Positions 1-10,224 of a stretch of DNA of 64,000 bases are shown here, one piece after another. Within the stretch, counting starts at the first letter, position 1; every line of letters starts with the position of its first letter. A program made the translations under genes and the position numbers. The stretch lies in NCBI RefSeq assembly GCF_048544455.1, contig NC_133537.1, positions 64,486,134 to 64,550,133 on the forward strand, given 5' to 3'. Under the pieces are notes generated by a model that saw only the letters and a list, made by a program, of their open reading frames with translations, was not told the origin of the DNA and did no database searches. The DNA is from Silene latifolia (lineage: Eukaryota; Streptophyta; Magnoliopsida; Caryophyllales; Caryophyllaceae).

Positions 1-798
1 GATGATTGTGTTTTTAAGTTAAGCATGAGCTAAGTAATAAGTGTTACTTGTTGACAATCAATTAATTCCATGAATAAAACCTTGTTTTCGACTTTAATGT
101 TAATGCGCAATCTCTTATCATGTGTTCTTTCCTGTTACATGTGGTTGACAGTGATTTTGTTGCATATGTATATGAAAGTTGAAAAGAGGTTACGAGGACG
201 TAACCATGTTTCTAGTTGGGTAGGATTGTAAAATCTTAATGTTTATGTTGCACTTGTTTGTAGATTGTAGTTTTGATCAAGTTGATGTTTCGTTGTGGGG
301 TACCAATGCAAATGAGTTCTATATGTTTTGTTCCTACTTCTGTTAGTTAGTTGATGTGTAAAAGGAGAGTGTGGTTAAACTACTGGTATTTAGTTATGAG
401 TTATGGGGCCTATGAGCCGAGTTATGTTTACGGGAGTTATGTTCTCGGTCTAATGTGACCATGGTTATTGAGTTACTTGAGTTTGAGATCGAAATTTAGA
501 TGGAAGATGACGGTGTTCTCAGGTGATTATTTAGTTGTTATACATTTGTGTTCTCAGGTAATTATTGGTTGTAGTTAGTTGGGTTAAGTGAAGAGGAGTT
601 AAACTTCGGGACGAAGTTTATTTTTAGGAGGGTAGAATGTAACATTTCGTGTCTGTTATGTTTAATTGATGTGTCAAAAGTGTGTGTTAACTGTGTTATA
701 AATGCGTGACGTCCGTATGTACGATATACAATACCCCTTTCTGATGTTTGAGTACGGGAGCGAACTTCGGGACGAAGTTCATTTTAAGGGGGGAAGAC
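1..798 (+). other. 3' internal non-coding region of gypsy element F, with three hairpin/PPT-like modules
   Basis: No usable reading frame is present. The stretch ends in a polypurine tract (aaggggggaagac, 786-798) directly before the LTR start TGTAATACCCCG, so it is the post-integrase 3' region of a plus-strand Ty3/gypsy element whose body lies left of the window. Three perfect stem-loops occur: GGTTACG-AGGA-CGTAACC (188-205), TAAACTTCG-GGA-CGAAGTTTA (600-620) and GAACTTCG-GGA-CGAAGTTC (762-780). Each is followed within tens of bases by a G-rich tract and a TGTAA word (about 213-228, 627-641, 786-803). Only the last is at a real LTR. The first motif recurs in element E at 15745-15762, which ties F to the same chromovirus group. 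Confidence 0.7.
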
Positions 799-2971
799 TG
801 TAATACCCCGTATTTTATATAATCGATTAAACGGATATTATTATATATTAATTATTATACATTTTTATGTTGGTTGCATCGTAATATCGTGAATGTTATT
901 AAGTCGGGTTATATCATATATGTTGAGTCGGGCTATATCACCTTTTGTCTTTTGGGTCAAGAAGCGTATCACCCTTTTACCCAGGCACGTTTACCCATGA
1001 CCCATTTACCGTCTAACCTAAACTTTAACCTTTTTACCCTAGCTCTAAAAACCCTACTCCCTCACCCGCCTCCCTCTTTTCATCGGCACCAATTTCAACC
1101 CTCACACAAATCGAGAGCAACGAGAGTGAGTGTGGGTGTTGGCGGCGCATCAAGGAAGGCTTTAGGGTGTTTGTCGACGTCCGTAGGCGACCCTAGTGGC
1201 TGTTGTGGTGGCGGAAAAGGTAAGAGTACAACCCTTTCCTTCTGTTTTCGCCATTTCTGTCAAGTTTTGTTATTGTTTCGTGTCTTAGGGAGGTGAGGCT
1301 GGTGGTTGTTGATGGGGTAAGGGAATTGGGTGGAATGTGTCGAGTGTGGTGGTGGTTTTTAGGGAGCTTTTAGGTGGTGTTAATGGCAGGGAGAGGCGGC
1401 TTCGACATGGGGTATCAAACGGGTTTATATGCGGGTTTTCAGGCGGGTTTAGACGGGTATGTTTGGGGTGGTGCCACCGTGGACTCGGGGGAGGTCGAAA
1501 CGGCGGCGCCATGGCGTGTGGGTTCGTGGACTGACGGCGAGCAGGGATGTGGTGGTTTGGCAGGGGATAGGTGTTGGCTGCGGTGGTGGTAAGGCGAGAA
1601 CAGGGGGTGGTTGGTGAGGCTCGGTGTTGAACCAGGCCAAAAGACGGCCCTGGTTTGACTCGCCGGCAACGGTCGACCCTAGTGGGGGTGGTCGTTGGTG
1701 GCTGGGTCAGACTGGAGGTTTGGGCTGGTGGCTGACACGGGCTGGTGGCGGCGCGTGGGGGCGTGGGAGCGCGTGTGATGGGACGGGGGTTGATGACGGG
1801 TTGTTTTTAGCTGTGAAACGGTTTTGTCATAGTTTAATTGTTAGAATTCGTTAATTTATCGTATTAATTATTTAATTTAATTCCCGAGTCTTTTAAAATA
1901 ATTAGAGACGGGTTTGAGTCGGGTTTGTTAAAATGGAAAAGCTGCTAGATCGGGAAAGTTTCCATTTAGGGAAACTTTCCATTTTAAGAGGTTTCTATTT
2001 TAATAACTTCTATTTTTGGGAACGGGAATAGCTTAAGTAATTGTTTATCATTTATTTATCTTTCAGAGGGCGAATTGTTGTGGAATATTACTGAGCACCC
2101 AACTATTTGACTGCGGTATTGAGGTAGGGAAATACACTTGACTTATTATCGTTATTGTTGAATTGTGTTGACTTGTTTGTGTTTCATATGACCAAACTGT
2201 GAACGTGACTTGATTCGTGGTTGTTGATTCATGTTATGATTCATATCCTGGAATGTGCTTGACTGAATTGATCGTATTGAGTATATTATCACAACATTCG
2301 ATGCATCGGCATGATTCTATGATTTACCGGTTCAATGATATACATATTGTGTTGCATTAATTTCTTGAGCATTCATATGCATTGGAGATGGAGGATGTGG
2401 TGGTGACGTGGTGTGGTGATGATGTTGTGATAAGGCCCAGGCGGGTTCTGCAGGACTTGCCCTGGGGTCCTCAGCTGCGAGCTGGCAGATCGGCTACGGT
2501 CGATATATAGTCTACCGGGGATCGGTATGGCTGAGTTGTCCGGGTTATGAGATACGAGTTGAGATGGAGATGGAGGTGAGGAAGGAGCATGCATATCATA
2601 CTTTGTTGTTTCATTGTATTCCCTACTCAACCTCGTGGTTGACCCTGTGTATTCGTGAACACCTGCGACGATCCAAATATTGGGGAGCAGACTTGACAGG
2701 TTTATGAGATAGGATGGAAGCTTGATGGGCACGAGACACTGGATCAGAAGACTTAGTAGCTAGATCATCATTTAGAAGACTTTACTTTTATTTATGGTAG
2801 TTCTTTGTAATTTGATGTAAATGAGGTTTGTAAAAAGTTAAGTTAAAGAAATTATGTAATTTGCCTTGGAGTTTAATTTGTTATTCACTACCTCGGGAAA
2901 CCGAGATGGTAACAGTCCGGTTTATTAGGGAATGTCTTGCTAGAGGCTCCTTTATAAATCGGGGTGTTACA
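799..2971 (+). repeat. 3' LTR of gypsy element F (2173 bp)
   Basis: The boundaries are the inverted termini TGTAATACCCCG (799) and CGGGGTGTTACA (ending 2971), with a polypurine tract immediately upstream. The middle (about 1130-1800) is GC-rich and produces several spurious open frames. The right flank, atgct from 2972, should be the target-site duplication; its partner would lie left of the window. The sequence to the right is antisense Athila gag, so F inserted into that element. Confidence 0.85.
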
Positions 2972-4452
2972 ATGCTAATTGTGTCATTTGAGTTTCCAAC
3001 ATCTTTGTGTGGGCCAGTATGTTGTTGATGGTGATATATATCTTTGGCTTGACTATCTTTTTACATTTGGGTGAAAAATTCTTGTTGGTTCTTTTGCATT
3101 TGGAGGACCGCTTTTTGAACATCAAAGCTTTGGTCATTTGGTTGGTTGTAGGAAGGTTGATTTTGGAAACCTTGGCTTTGGTTGAAAAAGGGTCTTTGAG
3201 CTTGGTTTCTCATTGGAGGTGGGGTGTATGTTTGTTGGGGGTTTTGGACATTTTGGCTCTTGTATGAAAGATTTGGATGGAATTTGGTGTTCTCATTATA
3301 GTAGTTGGAATAAGGGGTACCATTCTTGTATGCTTGGAAATCATAAACTTGTTCTCTTGTTCCCCTACATTCATTTTGATCATGTCCCAAGGTTCCACAA
3401 CTTTCACATACTCCACTTGGGATTGAGGATGATGCCACCATAGCATTAACATGTTGTTTGGGTGATTTGGAAGCTTCATCAAGCTTAGCCATGGCCTTCT
3501 CAAACTTCAAATTGATGGTGTCGATGTGAGCACTTAATTGAGCACCCAATTAAGTGATGGAATCTACCTCATGCTTTCCTCCTCTTGTGGCCTTTCGAGG
3601 CCTACTATATTGGGAATTAAGAACCGCCATCTCTTCGATTTTGGCCCATGTTTGATTGTCATCAACTTCAGCAAACATCCCATTGGATCCCATATTGAGA
3701 ATACTGCGGGAGTCTTCATATAGACTGTTCCAAAATTGTTGCACAAGGAACCACTCACTAAGCCCATGGTGTGGACAAGAACGACATGTGTCCTTAAATC
3801 TCTCCCATGCTTCATATAACGATTCCTCATCCCTTTGCTTGAACCCGGTGATTTGGGCTCTCAACATATTAGTCTTCTCTGGAGGGTAGAATTTCTTGTA
3901 GAAGGCAAATGCTAACTTCTTCCATGAATCAATACCAAGGTTAGCCTTGTCTAGGCTCTTCAACCATTGCTATGCGGTACCAATCAAACAAAAAGGAAAC
4001 AATACCCATCAGATTTGGTCTTGAGTAACTCCGGTTTGAGAAATTGCATCACAATAGTCACAAAAAGTCTCCATATGTGAGTGAGGGTCTTCATTAGGCA
4101 TCCCTCCAAATTGACTTCTCTCAACTAATTGTATGAATGCGGATTTGGCAATGAAATTACCGGTTAAATGTGGTGGTGTAGGAGTACCATTTGGTAGGTT
4201 CTCCTCGGTTGGTACGGAATGTGATGAAAATTTAGGCATTGTAGGTTGATTTTGTGGTGGGTTTGGAATTGGGTTGTCCTCTCCTTCTATTGAAATAGGG
4301 TTGGTAAACTCAATGTTATTTGGTTGAATGTCCACAATCTCACCAATACCTACAACTCTTGAATTACCTCTAGCAACTCTTCTATTGTTGGTTAAGGTCC
4401 TTTCAATCTCGAAATCAATAGGTAATAAATTACCTTGTGATCTCCTAGTCAT
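2972..4452 (-). pseudogene. gag: Athila-like gag, minus strand, broken by stops and by insertion of F
   Basis: Gag is the capsid/nucleocapsid precursor that packages element RNA. Reading the minus strand from a methionine at 4452 (MTRRSQGN...), one frame runs through three open blocks, 4452-4009, 3963-3550 and 3549-3061, separated only by in-frame stops (two between 4011 and 3970, one at 3550-3552). The middle block holds the retrotransposon-gag core (FYKKFYPPEK, then ESLYEAWERFKD), typical of Athila/Tat. The last block has a CCHC knuckle, CESCGTLGHDQNEC. After another stop at 3061 the frame shifts and gives KMLETQMTQLA, an Athila gag signature, and is then cut at 2971/2972 by element F. The rest of the element lies left of the window. 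Confidence 0.85.
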
Positions 4453-4568
4453 GCAAAATATCGAACAACTTGATAACAATTAGAACAACGTTGAGGAGAT
4501 TGACTTCCCAAAGGTAAAGAAAGACACAACTAAAAACAATTAATGAAAATTAAACCAATTAAACACCG

Positions 4569-4586
4569 TCCCCGGAAACGGCGTCA
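4569..4586 (-). other. Primer-binding site of the minus-strand Athila-like element (tRNA-Asp type)
   Basis: On the minus strand the sequence is TGACGCCGTTTCCGGGGA. This is a two-mismatch version of the PBS complementary to the plant tRNA-Asp 3' end used by Athila elements. It lies between the LTR (higher coordinates) and gag (lower coordinates), as expected for minus orientation. Confidence 0.75.
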
Positions 4587-4589
4587 TTT

Positions 4590-6298
4590 TTGGTCCGGTT
4601 AAAACTCGTCGTCAAAAGCTACCAACCAAAATAATATTTATAACTTCACAAACTACTCTTAGCAAAGAGGTAAGTAAAGGTCAGATCCCAAGGGACGGGT
4701 ATTGATGTAGGATTTTCAATTGCAAGTAGCTATGTCTAAGGGTGTCACAAATTGGGTTTGAGATGAGATGAAGTCTAAACTAATCAACAAAATGAAAGTA
4801 AATTAATGAAAACAAAGTAAAGCAAATAAAGGGGTTTGTAAACAATTGATTAAAGGCACTAGGGTGTCATGGGTTCATAGGAGATTCATGGGAGTAGATT
4901 ATACAAACATGTTCTCAATTAGATGCAAGCACTTATTGTTGTGATGGGATCGAGTTAGTGTATATCTTACAATCCCTAGGAAGATTTGGGTCCCGGAGCT
5001 GAGTCATCTAGACTGTACAACACCTACAAGTCGACTTAATTCTTCCTATTCAACTCTATACATGGTCTAATAAGGCTCGAGTTGGTTTATATCTTACAAG
5101 CCTCATTGAAAAGATAAGGGATGGTAAAAAAATGCAAGAATTCATAGGCTCGCATTTCATCAAACATAACATGTGCATAGGTTGAAATCACAACAAGCAA
5201 GCAAATTAATTATGAGAACATATTAGATTAAGCATAGATCAATCCCCATGTTTGTTTCCCCTAATTCCCCATTAACCCTAGTTAAAGAACTACTTACTCA
5301 TTATCAAGTTTAGCATGCTAATAAGGTTGTCAATCATACTAACAAAGTAAAGCATGATGAATAAATGAAAGTGATTAACAATAATTAAACAATGGTAAAG
5401 AAGAATTATACCTATGAAGATGATCCAAATGATAAAGTAAAGAATAATAGAAGTACTTGATGATTGATGGAAGGTTGTCAATCCCCCAAATAATCTTCTA
5501 ATTACCCAAATAAAAGGAAGAACAATAGAGAAATTGAGGAAAGATTAAGATGTGATTAATATTGAGAAATATATTACAACTAAATTAAGACTAAATTATG
5601 ATAGGATTAAGAGAGTATTAAGAGTTGATGAGATTGGATGATAATCTTGGTAGTACAAAGGGGTATATATACTAAAATTAAGTACAAGGATTAGGGTTAC
5701 TAAGGGTTTAAATGACTATTAAGACCCTAAGAAAAACTTGAGTAAATGTTACTCACGAGGGATATGCGCGGATCCTCCTTGCTAGTCCTGCCACGATCCG
5801 CTCGTCCTATGCTGAGGCACGTGCTGTTCTGCATTGAGATCCGCTCAGATCAGGGAGGGGATGCTCGGATCGTAGCTCTCCAGTCCGCTCGTCCTGGGAT
5901 CAAGCCGCTCGGATCCTGGCAGTTTGGTACACTCAGATCATGCTCGGGCTGCTCGGATCCTTGGGCAGAGTAGTTCCCTTGTTTGGTTCCTTAACAATCC
6001 GCAAGGATCGTCTTGAGGATGCAAGGATCTTTTCATCATTGCCCATTTCACTTTATTTATCTACGTAGGCCCGTAGTGTTGGTCTTCTCTTTGATTCATG
6101 GTCATTAGATGCGATCCATTTAGCTCTATTTCGCCTCATAAATGCAAGGTTAGTAATCCTTTCCTACCAAGGACACAAAACCTCAAAGGATATGCAAAAA
6201 TGGGAAACTAAAGATAATAAATGACCCAAATATGTGCTAGAAAGCATGGGAAGGAGGTTAATTCGGGGACTAAATGTGCTCAAATATGAGTCACATCA
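4590..6298 (-). repeat. LTR of the minus-strand Athila-like element (about 1.7 kb)
   Basis: The PBS sets the inner boundary near 4590. The outer boundary is placed at 6298, where the minus strand reads TGATGTGACTCATATTTGAGC, a typical start for this group. No second copy is in the window, so both ends are approximate. A TATA-like string (tatatatac, about 5661-5669 on plus) precedes the leader side. The U3 side carries a cluster of ggatcc/ccgctcggatc words (5768-5962). Confidence 0.65.
5768..5962. repeat. Cluster of gatccgctc / gctcggatcc palindromic words inside the Athila(-) LTR
   Basis: About ten partly self-complementary words built from ggatcc, gatccgctc and gctcggatc occur in 195 bp, far richer in G+C than the AT-rich surroundings. 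The position corresponds to the U3 (promoter) part of the LTR. Their role is unknown; they could be protein-binding sites or simply expanded satellite-like words. Confidence 0.5.
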
Positions 6299-6635
6299 AC
6301 CTCGAGACCCGAGGTGAACTTGAATAAGAAGACCCCCCCCCCCCCCCCTCCTCCTTGGGGGATGAGTAATCTCAGGCATGAACATGAAATGGTTTGGTGG
6401 AGTCCCACAAGAACCACCATTTGTACATAGCATGCATGTAGTCAGAAAATAAGAGACTTAAGAAGCGTCGTAGTTAGCATATTGGATTGCGTGACGACAC
6501 CCCTCAATTGCCCCGCTTCCCGACATGATGCGTCGGCTTGAAAGTGGAAAACATAAGGAAATGGGAAAGTGAAGGAGCCGGTTCATATGGACAAATAAAT
6601 AAGAGAAAAAGCAAAGAATTTCATGTATAGTGCTC
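6299..6635. other. Unassigned junction sequence with a poly-C tract
   Basis: No gene is seen. The stretch starts with a dyad ACCTCG-AGACC-CGAGGT (6299-6315) touching the Athila(-) LTR edge, then an uninterrupted C run of about 16-17 bases near 6334-6350. The rest is unremarkable. It is either internal sequence of the plus-strand Athila element or flanking DNA; the 5' limit of that element cannot be set. Confidence 0.4.
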
Positions 6636-7108
6636 CCGTGTTGGTGGACCGGCAACCGGTGCCCCCACCCGCAGCGAGCACATTTGCAAATTGTTGAACA
6701 ATCAAGAATTGATCAAAGTAGTGTTCCCTGCCCGCAGGCCGGCAGCCAGCTCACCGGCAGAGAACACACCTATGTGGAAAGCTGAAGGAAATTGAAGTAG
6801 GAGATCTCCCTGCCGACAGGCCGGCAACCGGCTCACCGGCAAGGAAACACGACAACAAAGGAAAAAGAGAAGAAACGCAGGAAGGGGTGTTCCTTGCCGG
6901 CAGGCCGACAGCCGGCTCACCGGCAGAGAATACGGGATTGCTGAACAACGGGTTGAAAAGGAGAAGGAGAGGAGCTCCCTGCCGGTGGACCGGTAGCCGG
7001 TGCCCCCACCGACAGTGAGACATTCATTGTCTGAAATGAATTCGGGAAAATTTAAATTAAAGGGGAGGACTTCCTGCCGGTGGACCGGCAGTCGGTGCCC
7101 TCAGCGGA
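6636..7108 (+). repeat. Six-unit array of CCGG-rich dyads upstream of the Athila ORF
   Basis: Units of about 40-48 bp start near 6636, 6721, 6804, 6887, 6972 and 7069, a period of about 84 bp, separated by purine-rich AT spacers. The best unit reads gtgttccctgcc ... ggccggcagcc ... ggcagagaacac, so each is an extended inverted repeat with GTGTTC/GAACAC outer arms. The same kind of unit occurs in the 3' LTR of this element (12751-13135). Confidence 0.75.
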
Positions 7109-7288
7109 ACGGGACCCCGACAGAACTAATAATACACGAACATCACCCCAAATCTTTCATTTTCTTTCAGATTTGCTACTCTCTAAAACTCCCCTCTCCC
7201 TCTCCTAAACCCCCTATCCCCTACTTACCTTCAACAATCACCCAACCAACCACCCTACTTTACCACTAACCTCCCTATTCCTTCATCA
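7109..7288 (+). promoter_or_regulatory. Pyrimidine-rich leader before the Athila ORF
   Basis: The 180 bases before the ATG at 7289 become strongly C/T/A-rich (from about 7185: ctctccctctcctaaacccc) and resemble a plant mRNA 5' leader. The ATG context (atcaATGGcg) is good. No clear TATA box was found between the dyad array and the leader, so promoter function is inferred only. Confidence 0.35.
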
Positions 7289-8981
7289 ATGGCGGGAAAG
7301 GGAACACGAGGCGACCTTGTTAGGGCACAACAACAACTTGTCGAGGCGGCGGCCAATGATACCAACCCGGATCCCGATTTTACGGAGGTTGAGTTTGTAA
7401 CTCAAACTCAAAAAAGTAATTTTATTCTCTTCAAGCAACGCCCCCTAACCCCGACTAGGTTTATGTGTCGCGCATCTATGATAAACCTAGGTTTAGACAA
7501 AGAAACCAAAGCCTTGTTTAGGGGAGTCGGTATGAAAGGAATGTATAATATGCATGAGCGGACTTACCCCCGAATTACCTGGGAATTTTTGAGTAGTTTG
7601 CGTATTAATAAGGATAGAGGAAACGGTATGGTGGCCCAACTTCATTTTCGTCTTATGAACCGAGACCACACCATTTCTCTTGCCCGACTCGCGAATATGT
7701 TCGGGTTGGAAAATGCCACCTCCCACACGGCACCCGAAACTCTTCACTTTTCACGGATGTGGAAAGCTATTTCGGGGCTAGACGATCGGAATGGTGTGAA
7801 ACGACCGGCCACCTCTTATCACAATGTACCCATAAGAATATGGCACCGATTTATAGGGTGTACTGTTTTTGCCGTCGATGAGCCTTGGGTATTTTGGGTT
7901 ATAGAGCTCGAAATTTTGGGCTCCTACTTGATCACGAAACCTAAGCCGTATAAAATCAATATTGCTCATCACATGGCCCTCCACCTCGCCAAATTGGCTA
8001 ACTCTCCGAGGCAAAAGGTCCCCCTTCATGTGGATGGCATCATCACCCGCATAGCCAAGAGCCTTGACCGACCGGTGGGCTTATCCACCATGAATTGGCT
8101 ACTCGAGGAGACCTACATCACAAAGGACTACATGTGGAAATCCCTTGAATGGATCAAGTAAAACCCCTTCGACGGCCTTGACTATTGGCAAATCCAAAAG
8201 CGGAACTCCATCCCGCTCCCAAATGCCAACAAAATAAAAATTAAGCCCGACCAAGACACCTACCTCCTTGAAATTGAAGCGGAGGAGGACCCGTCCCGAC
8301 CTCCCCAAGAGCACCTATCACCTATGAGAGGGATAACCCGACGCAAACCGAGTCCACTCTCCGGTTCATGATGCCAACTCCCTCCGTCTTTCAACCTAAC
8401 CCGTGGAACCCTCAATTTGGTGAATGATCCTCTTCTCATCAACCTCCTCAACCAACCCCACTCCACTCCGACTTGGTGTCATTCATGAATGACATGAGGT
8501 TGGGTTTACAAATGGCCGCTAGTGAGAGGCGCGGGTTAGAACAACGTTTGGATAGGATCTACTTTGACCAAGCAACGGGGCAATTCCCCATTATGATGAC
8601 TATCGGAGAAGGCACTACAAACACCCCTCCGACCTTTACCCCTCCTACTACCTTGAGCCGGATGGTGAGTATCCGAAATATGGGAACTTTACCTACGCCG
8701 ACATGAACATTTGGCAGGATTACTTTAGCGCCCCGGTTTTCCCCACCCCGGCCTTTACTCAATGGGAGGGGCATGATACTCAATGGTTTGGAGGAGCTCC
8801 TTCCATTTTTGGTGAGGTCGGGTTCGCTAGTGGCTCAAGAGGGAACCAAGAGTTGTTCATCGACACCACCATGGGACCGGGTGACTCCACCATGGGCATG
8901 AACAGGGATGACTTCATCCGGGAACCCGAGTTTGGAACGGGAAATGATAATGATGATGATGAAGAGGACGACCAGTCCTAG
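7289..8981 (+). pseudogene. ATHILA ORF1-type protein gene of the plus-strand Athila/Tat element, broken
   Basis: This is the extra ORF of Athila-group elements (Pfam ATHILA, 'Arabidopsis retrotransposon ORF-1'), usually found between pol and the 3' LTR; its biochemical role is not established. The first 290 codons (7289-8161) are open and carry the family's landmarks in order: RTYPRITWEFLSSL, QLHFRLMNRDHTISLARLANMFGL, IRIWHRFIGCTVFA, and VDGIITRIAKSL near the end. An in-frame TAA at 8159 is followed by about 70 more codons in the same frame (DYWQIQKRNSIPLPN) to a TGA near 8371. Frameshifted blocks at 8473-8706 and 8703-8981 then supply the C-terminal part, ending in an acidic run (DNDDDEEDD). 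No signal peptide or membrane span is evident in the first block. Of the coding remnants in the window, its N-terminal block is among the better preserved. Confidence 0.8.
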
Positions 8982-9670
8982 ATGGCCTAGTTCTTTTTGG
9001 CCTACCTTTGCTCCCAATCCAATCCAAAGCCGAGTACGACTCCCTTAATCCAGAATCTCTCATTCATATTTCCTTTTGTATGCATTTAGATTACTTGTTA
9101 TATATTTTGTCTAGTAATCATGTAGTTGCATTCATCTAAGCTTGCATTAGATTTCAATTTTGTAACATATTGTCACATGTAGGAATTGCATCCATTTAGC
9201 ATAATTTGCATTGTCATTTCAATATTGCATGTAGTATAGATCATGCATTGCACCCCGTTTAAAAACACACACAAAAATTGAAAAATTGAAAATTTCAGAA
9301 AAAACATGCACTTTAATTTCCGGATCTCCTCTATACACTATGTAAATAGATAAGTGTGGGGAGGAGATCCTATAAATTGAAAAATACAAAAATATGTCTT
9401 TTATTTTCGAAAAAAAAATCAAAGAAAAACAAAAAAAACATGCTCTTTTATTTCACATTTGCCTCCCACCCACACTTCCTCTGTCACCGGATGTTGTATA
9501 TATCAAGTGTGAAGAGGAGGCTAAAAAAAACCATAAACAAGTTGTTTCATTTCAAAAAAATTCAAAAACTCCAAAAACATGTTTTAGTTTCAAAAACAAA
9601 TCAAAAATACAAAAATATGCCTTTCAATTTTCCTTTTTCCTCCCTACATTTCGTTCCATCGAGGACGATG
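8982..9670 (+). other. Athila 3' non-coding region with tandem hairpin/PPT-like modules
   Basis: There is no credible ORF. Three diverged units follow one another. Each has an A-rich spacer (aaaaatacaaaaatatg), a pyrimidine arm, a loop, and a purine arm resembling the PPT. Unit 1 pairs GGATCTCCTC (9322-9331) with GAGGAGATCC (9361-9370). Unit 2 pairs GCCTCC (9461-9466) with GGAGGC (9516-9521). Unit 3 has a tcctccctacatt arm (about 9640-9652), hairpin CATCG-AGGA-CGATG (9657-9670), and a purine arm ggggaggg now at about 10238-10246 because a TRIM inserted between. Confidence 0.6.
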
Positions 9671-10219
9671 TATAACAACCCGACCCTCCACTGTCGTAAC
9701 ACAACCCCAATATGATGGGTGGGCACCTTTGGGCCCATTATTTGTCCTCACTTAAGCCCAAAAGCACAAGGCCTTGTTACTAAGTGGTGGGTGGAAGCCC
9801 TTATAAATATATCATAAACTCCATATTTTCCCGATGTGGGACAACTCCTCTCAAACTCTTAAGGTGTTACAAACTCCCACACTTAAATAACCCAACGTCC
9901 CCATTGTGCCCGGAGGCTAACCGCAGCCAAGCTCAGAATCCTCCCCTGCTAGGTGGGTGACCCGGGTACTCCTGACCATAGGCTCACCACTCGGTTGCAG
10001 GGTTGCTCTGATACCATTTATAACAACCCGGCCCTCCACTGTCGTAACACAACCCCAATAAGATGGGTGTGCAATTTTGGGCCTATTATTTGTCCTCACT
10101 TAAGCCCAAAAGCACAAGGCCTTGTTACTAAGTGGTGGGTGGAAGCCCTTATAAATATATCACAAACTCCTTATTTTCCCGATGTGGGACAACTCCTCTC
10201 AAACTCATGGGGTGTTACA
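9671..10219 (-). mobile_element. Complete TRIM retrotransposon (549 bp), minus orientation
   Basis: There are two 201-bp direct repeats, 9671-9871 and 10019-10219, bounded on the minus strand by TGTAACACC ... GGGTTGTTATA. A 147-bp middle has no coding capacity. On the minus strand a PBS TGGTATCAGAGC (plus 10005-10016), complementary to initiator tRNA-Met, lies 2 bp inside the right LTR. A PPT-like tract (aagtgtgggagtt, plus 9872-9884) adjoins the left LTR. The 5-bp target duplication cgatg is intact at 9666-9670 and 10220-10224. The LTRs differ at roughly a dozen positions by eye. The LTR word gtcccacatcggga is common in plant TRIMs. No 5S rRNA-like segment is present, so it is not Cassandra. 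The element needs proteins supplied in trans. Confidence 0.93.
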
Positions 10220-10224
10220 CGATG

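Noticed and set aside
1285..1854. Several GC-rich open frames on both strands
   Set aside because: They lie within the LTR of element F, lack recognisable domains and overlap each other on both strands; base composition explains them.
6334..6350. Poly-C tract as a polypurine tract of the minus-strand element
   Set aside because: On minus it is a G run near the LTR edge, but gag and the PBS lie on the other side of that LTR, so this side should be outside the element. A hairpin and G run here could hint at a second tandem LTR arrangement, but nothing else supports it.
9872..10018. Possible 5S rRNA segment making the TRIM a Cassandra element
   Set aside because: The 147-bp middle and the LTRs lack a 5S-like promoter and sequence; only a chance ggtgggtgacccgggtactcctg similarity to the 5S 3' half is visible.
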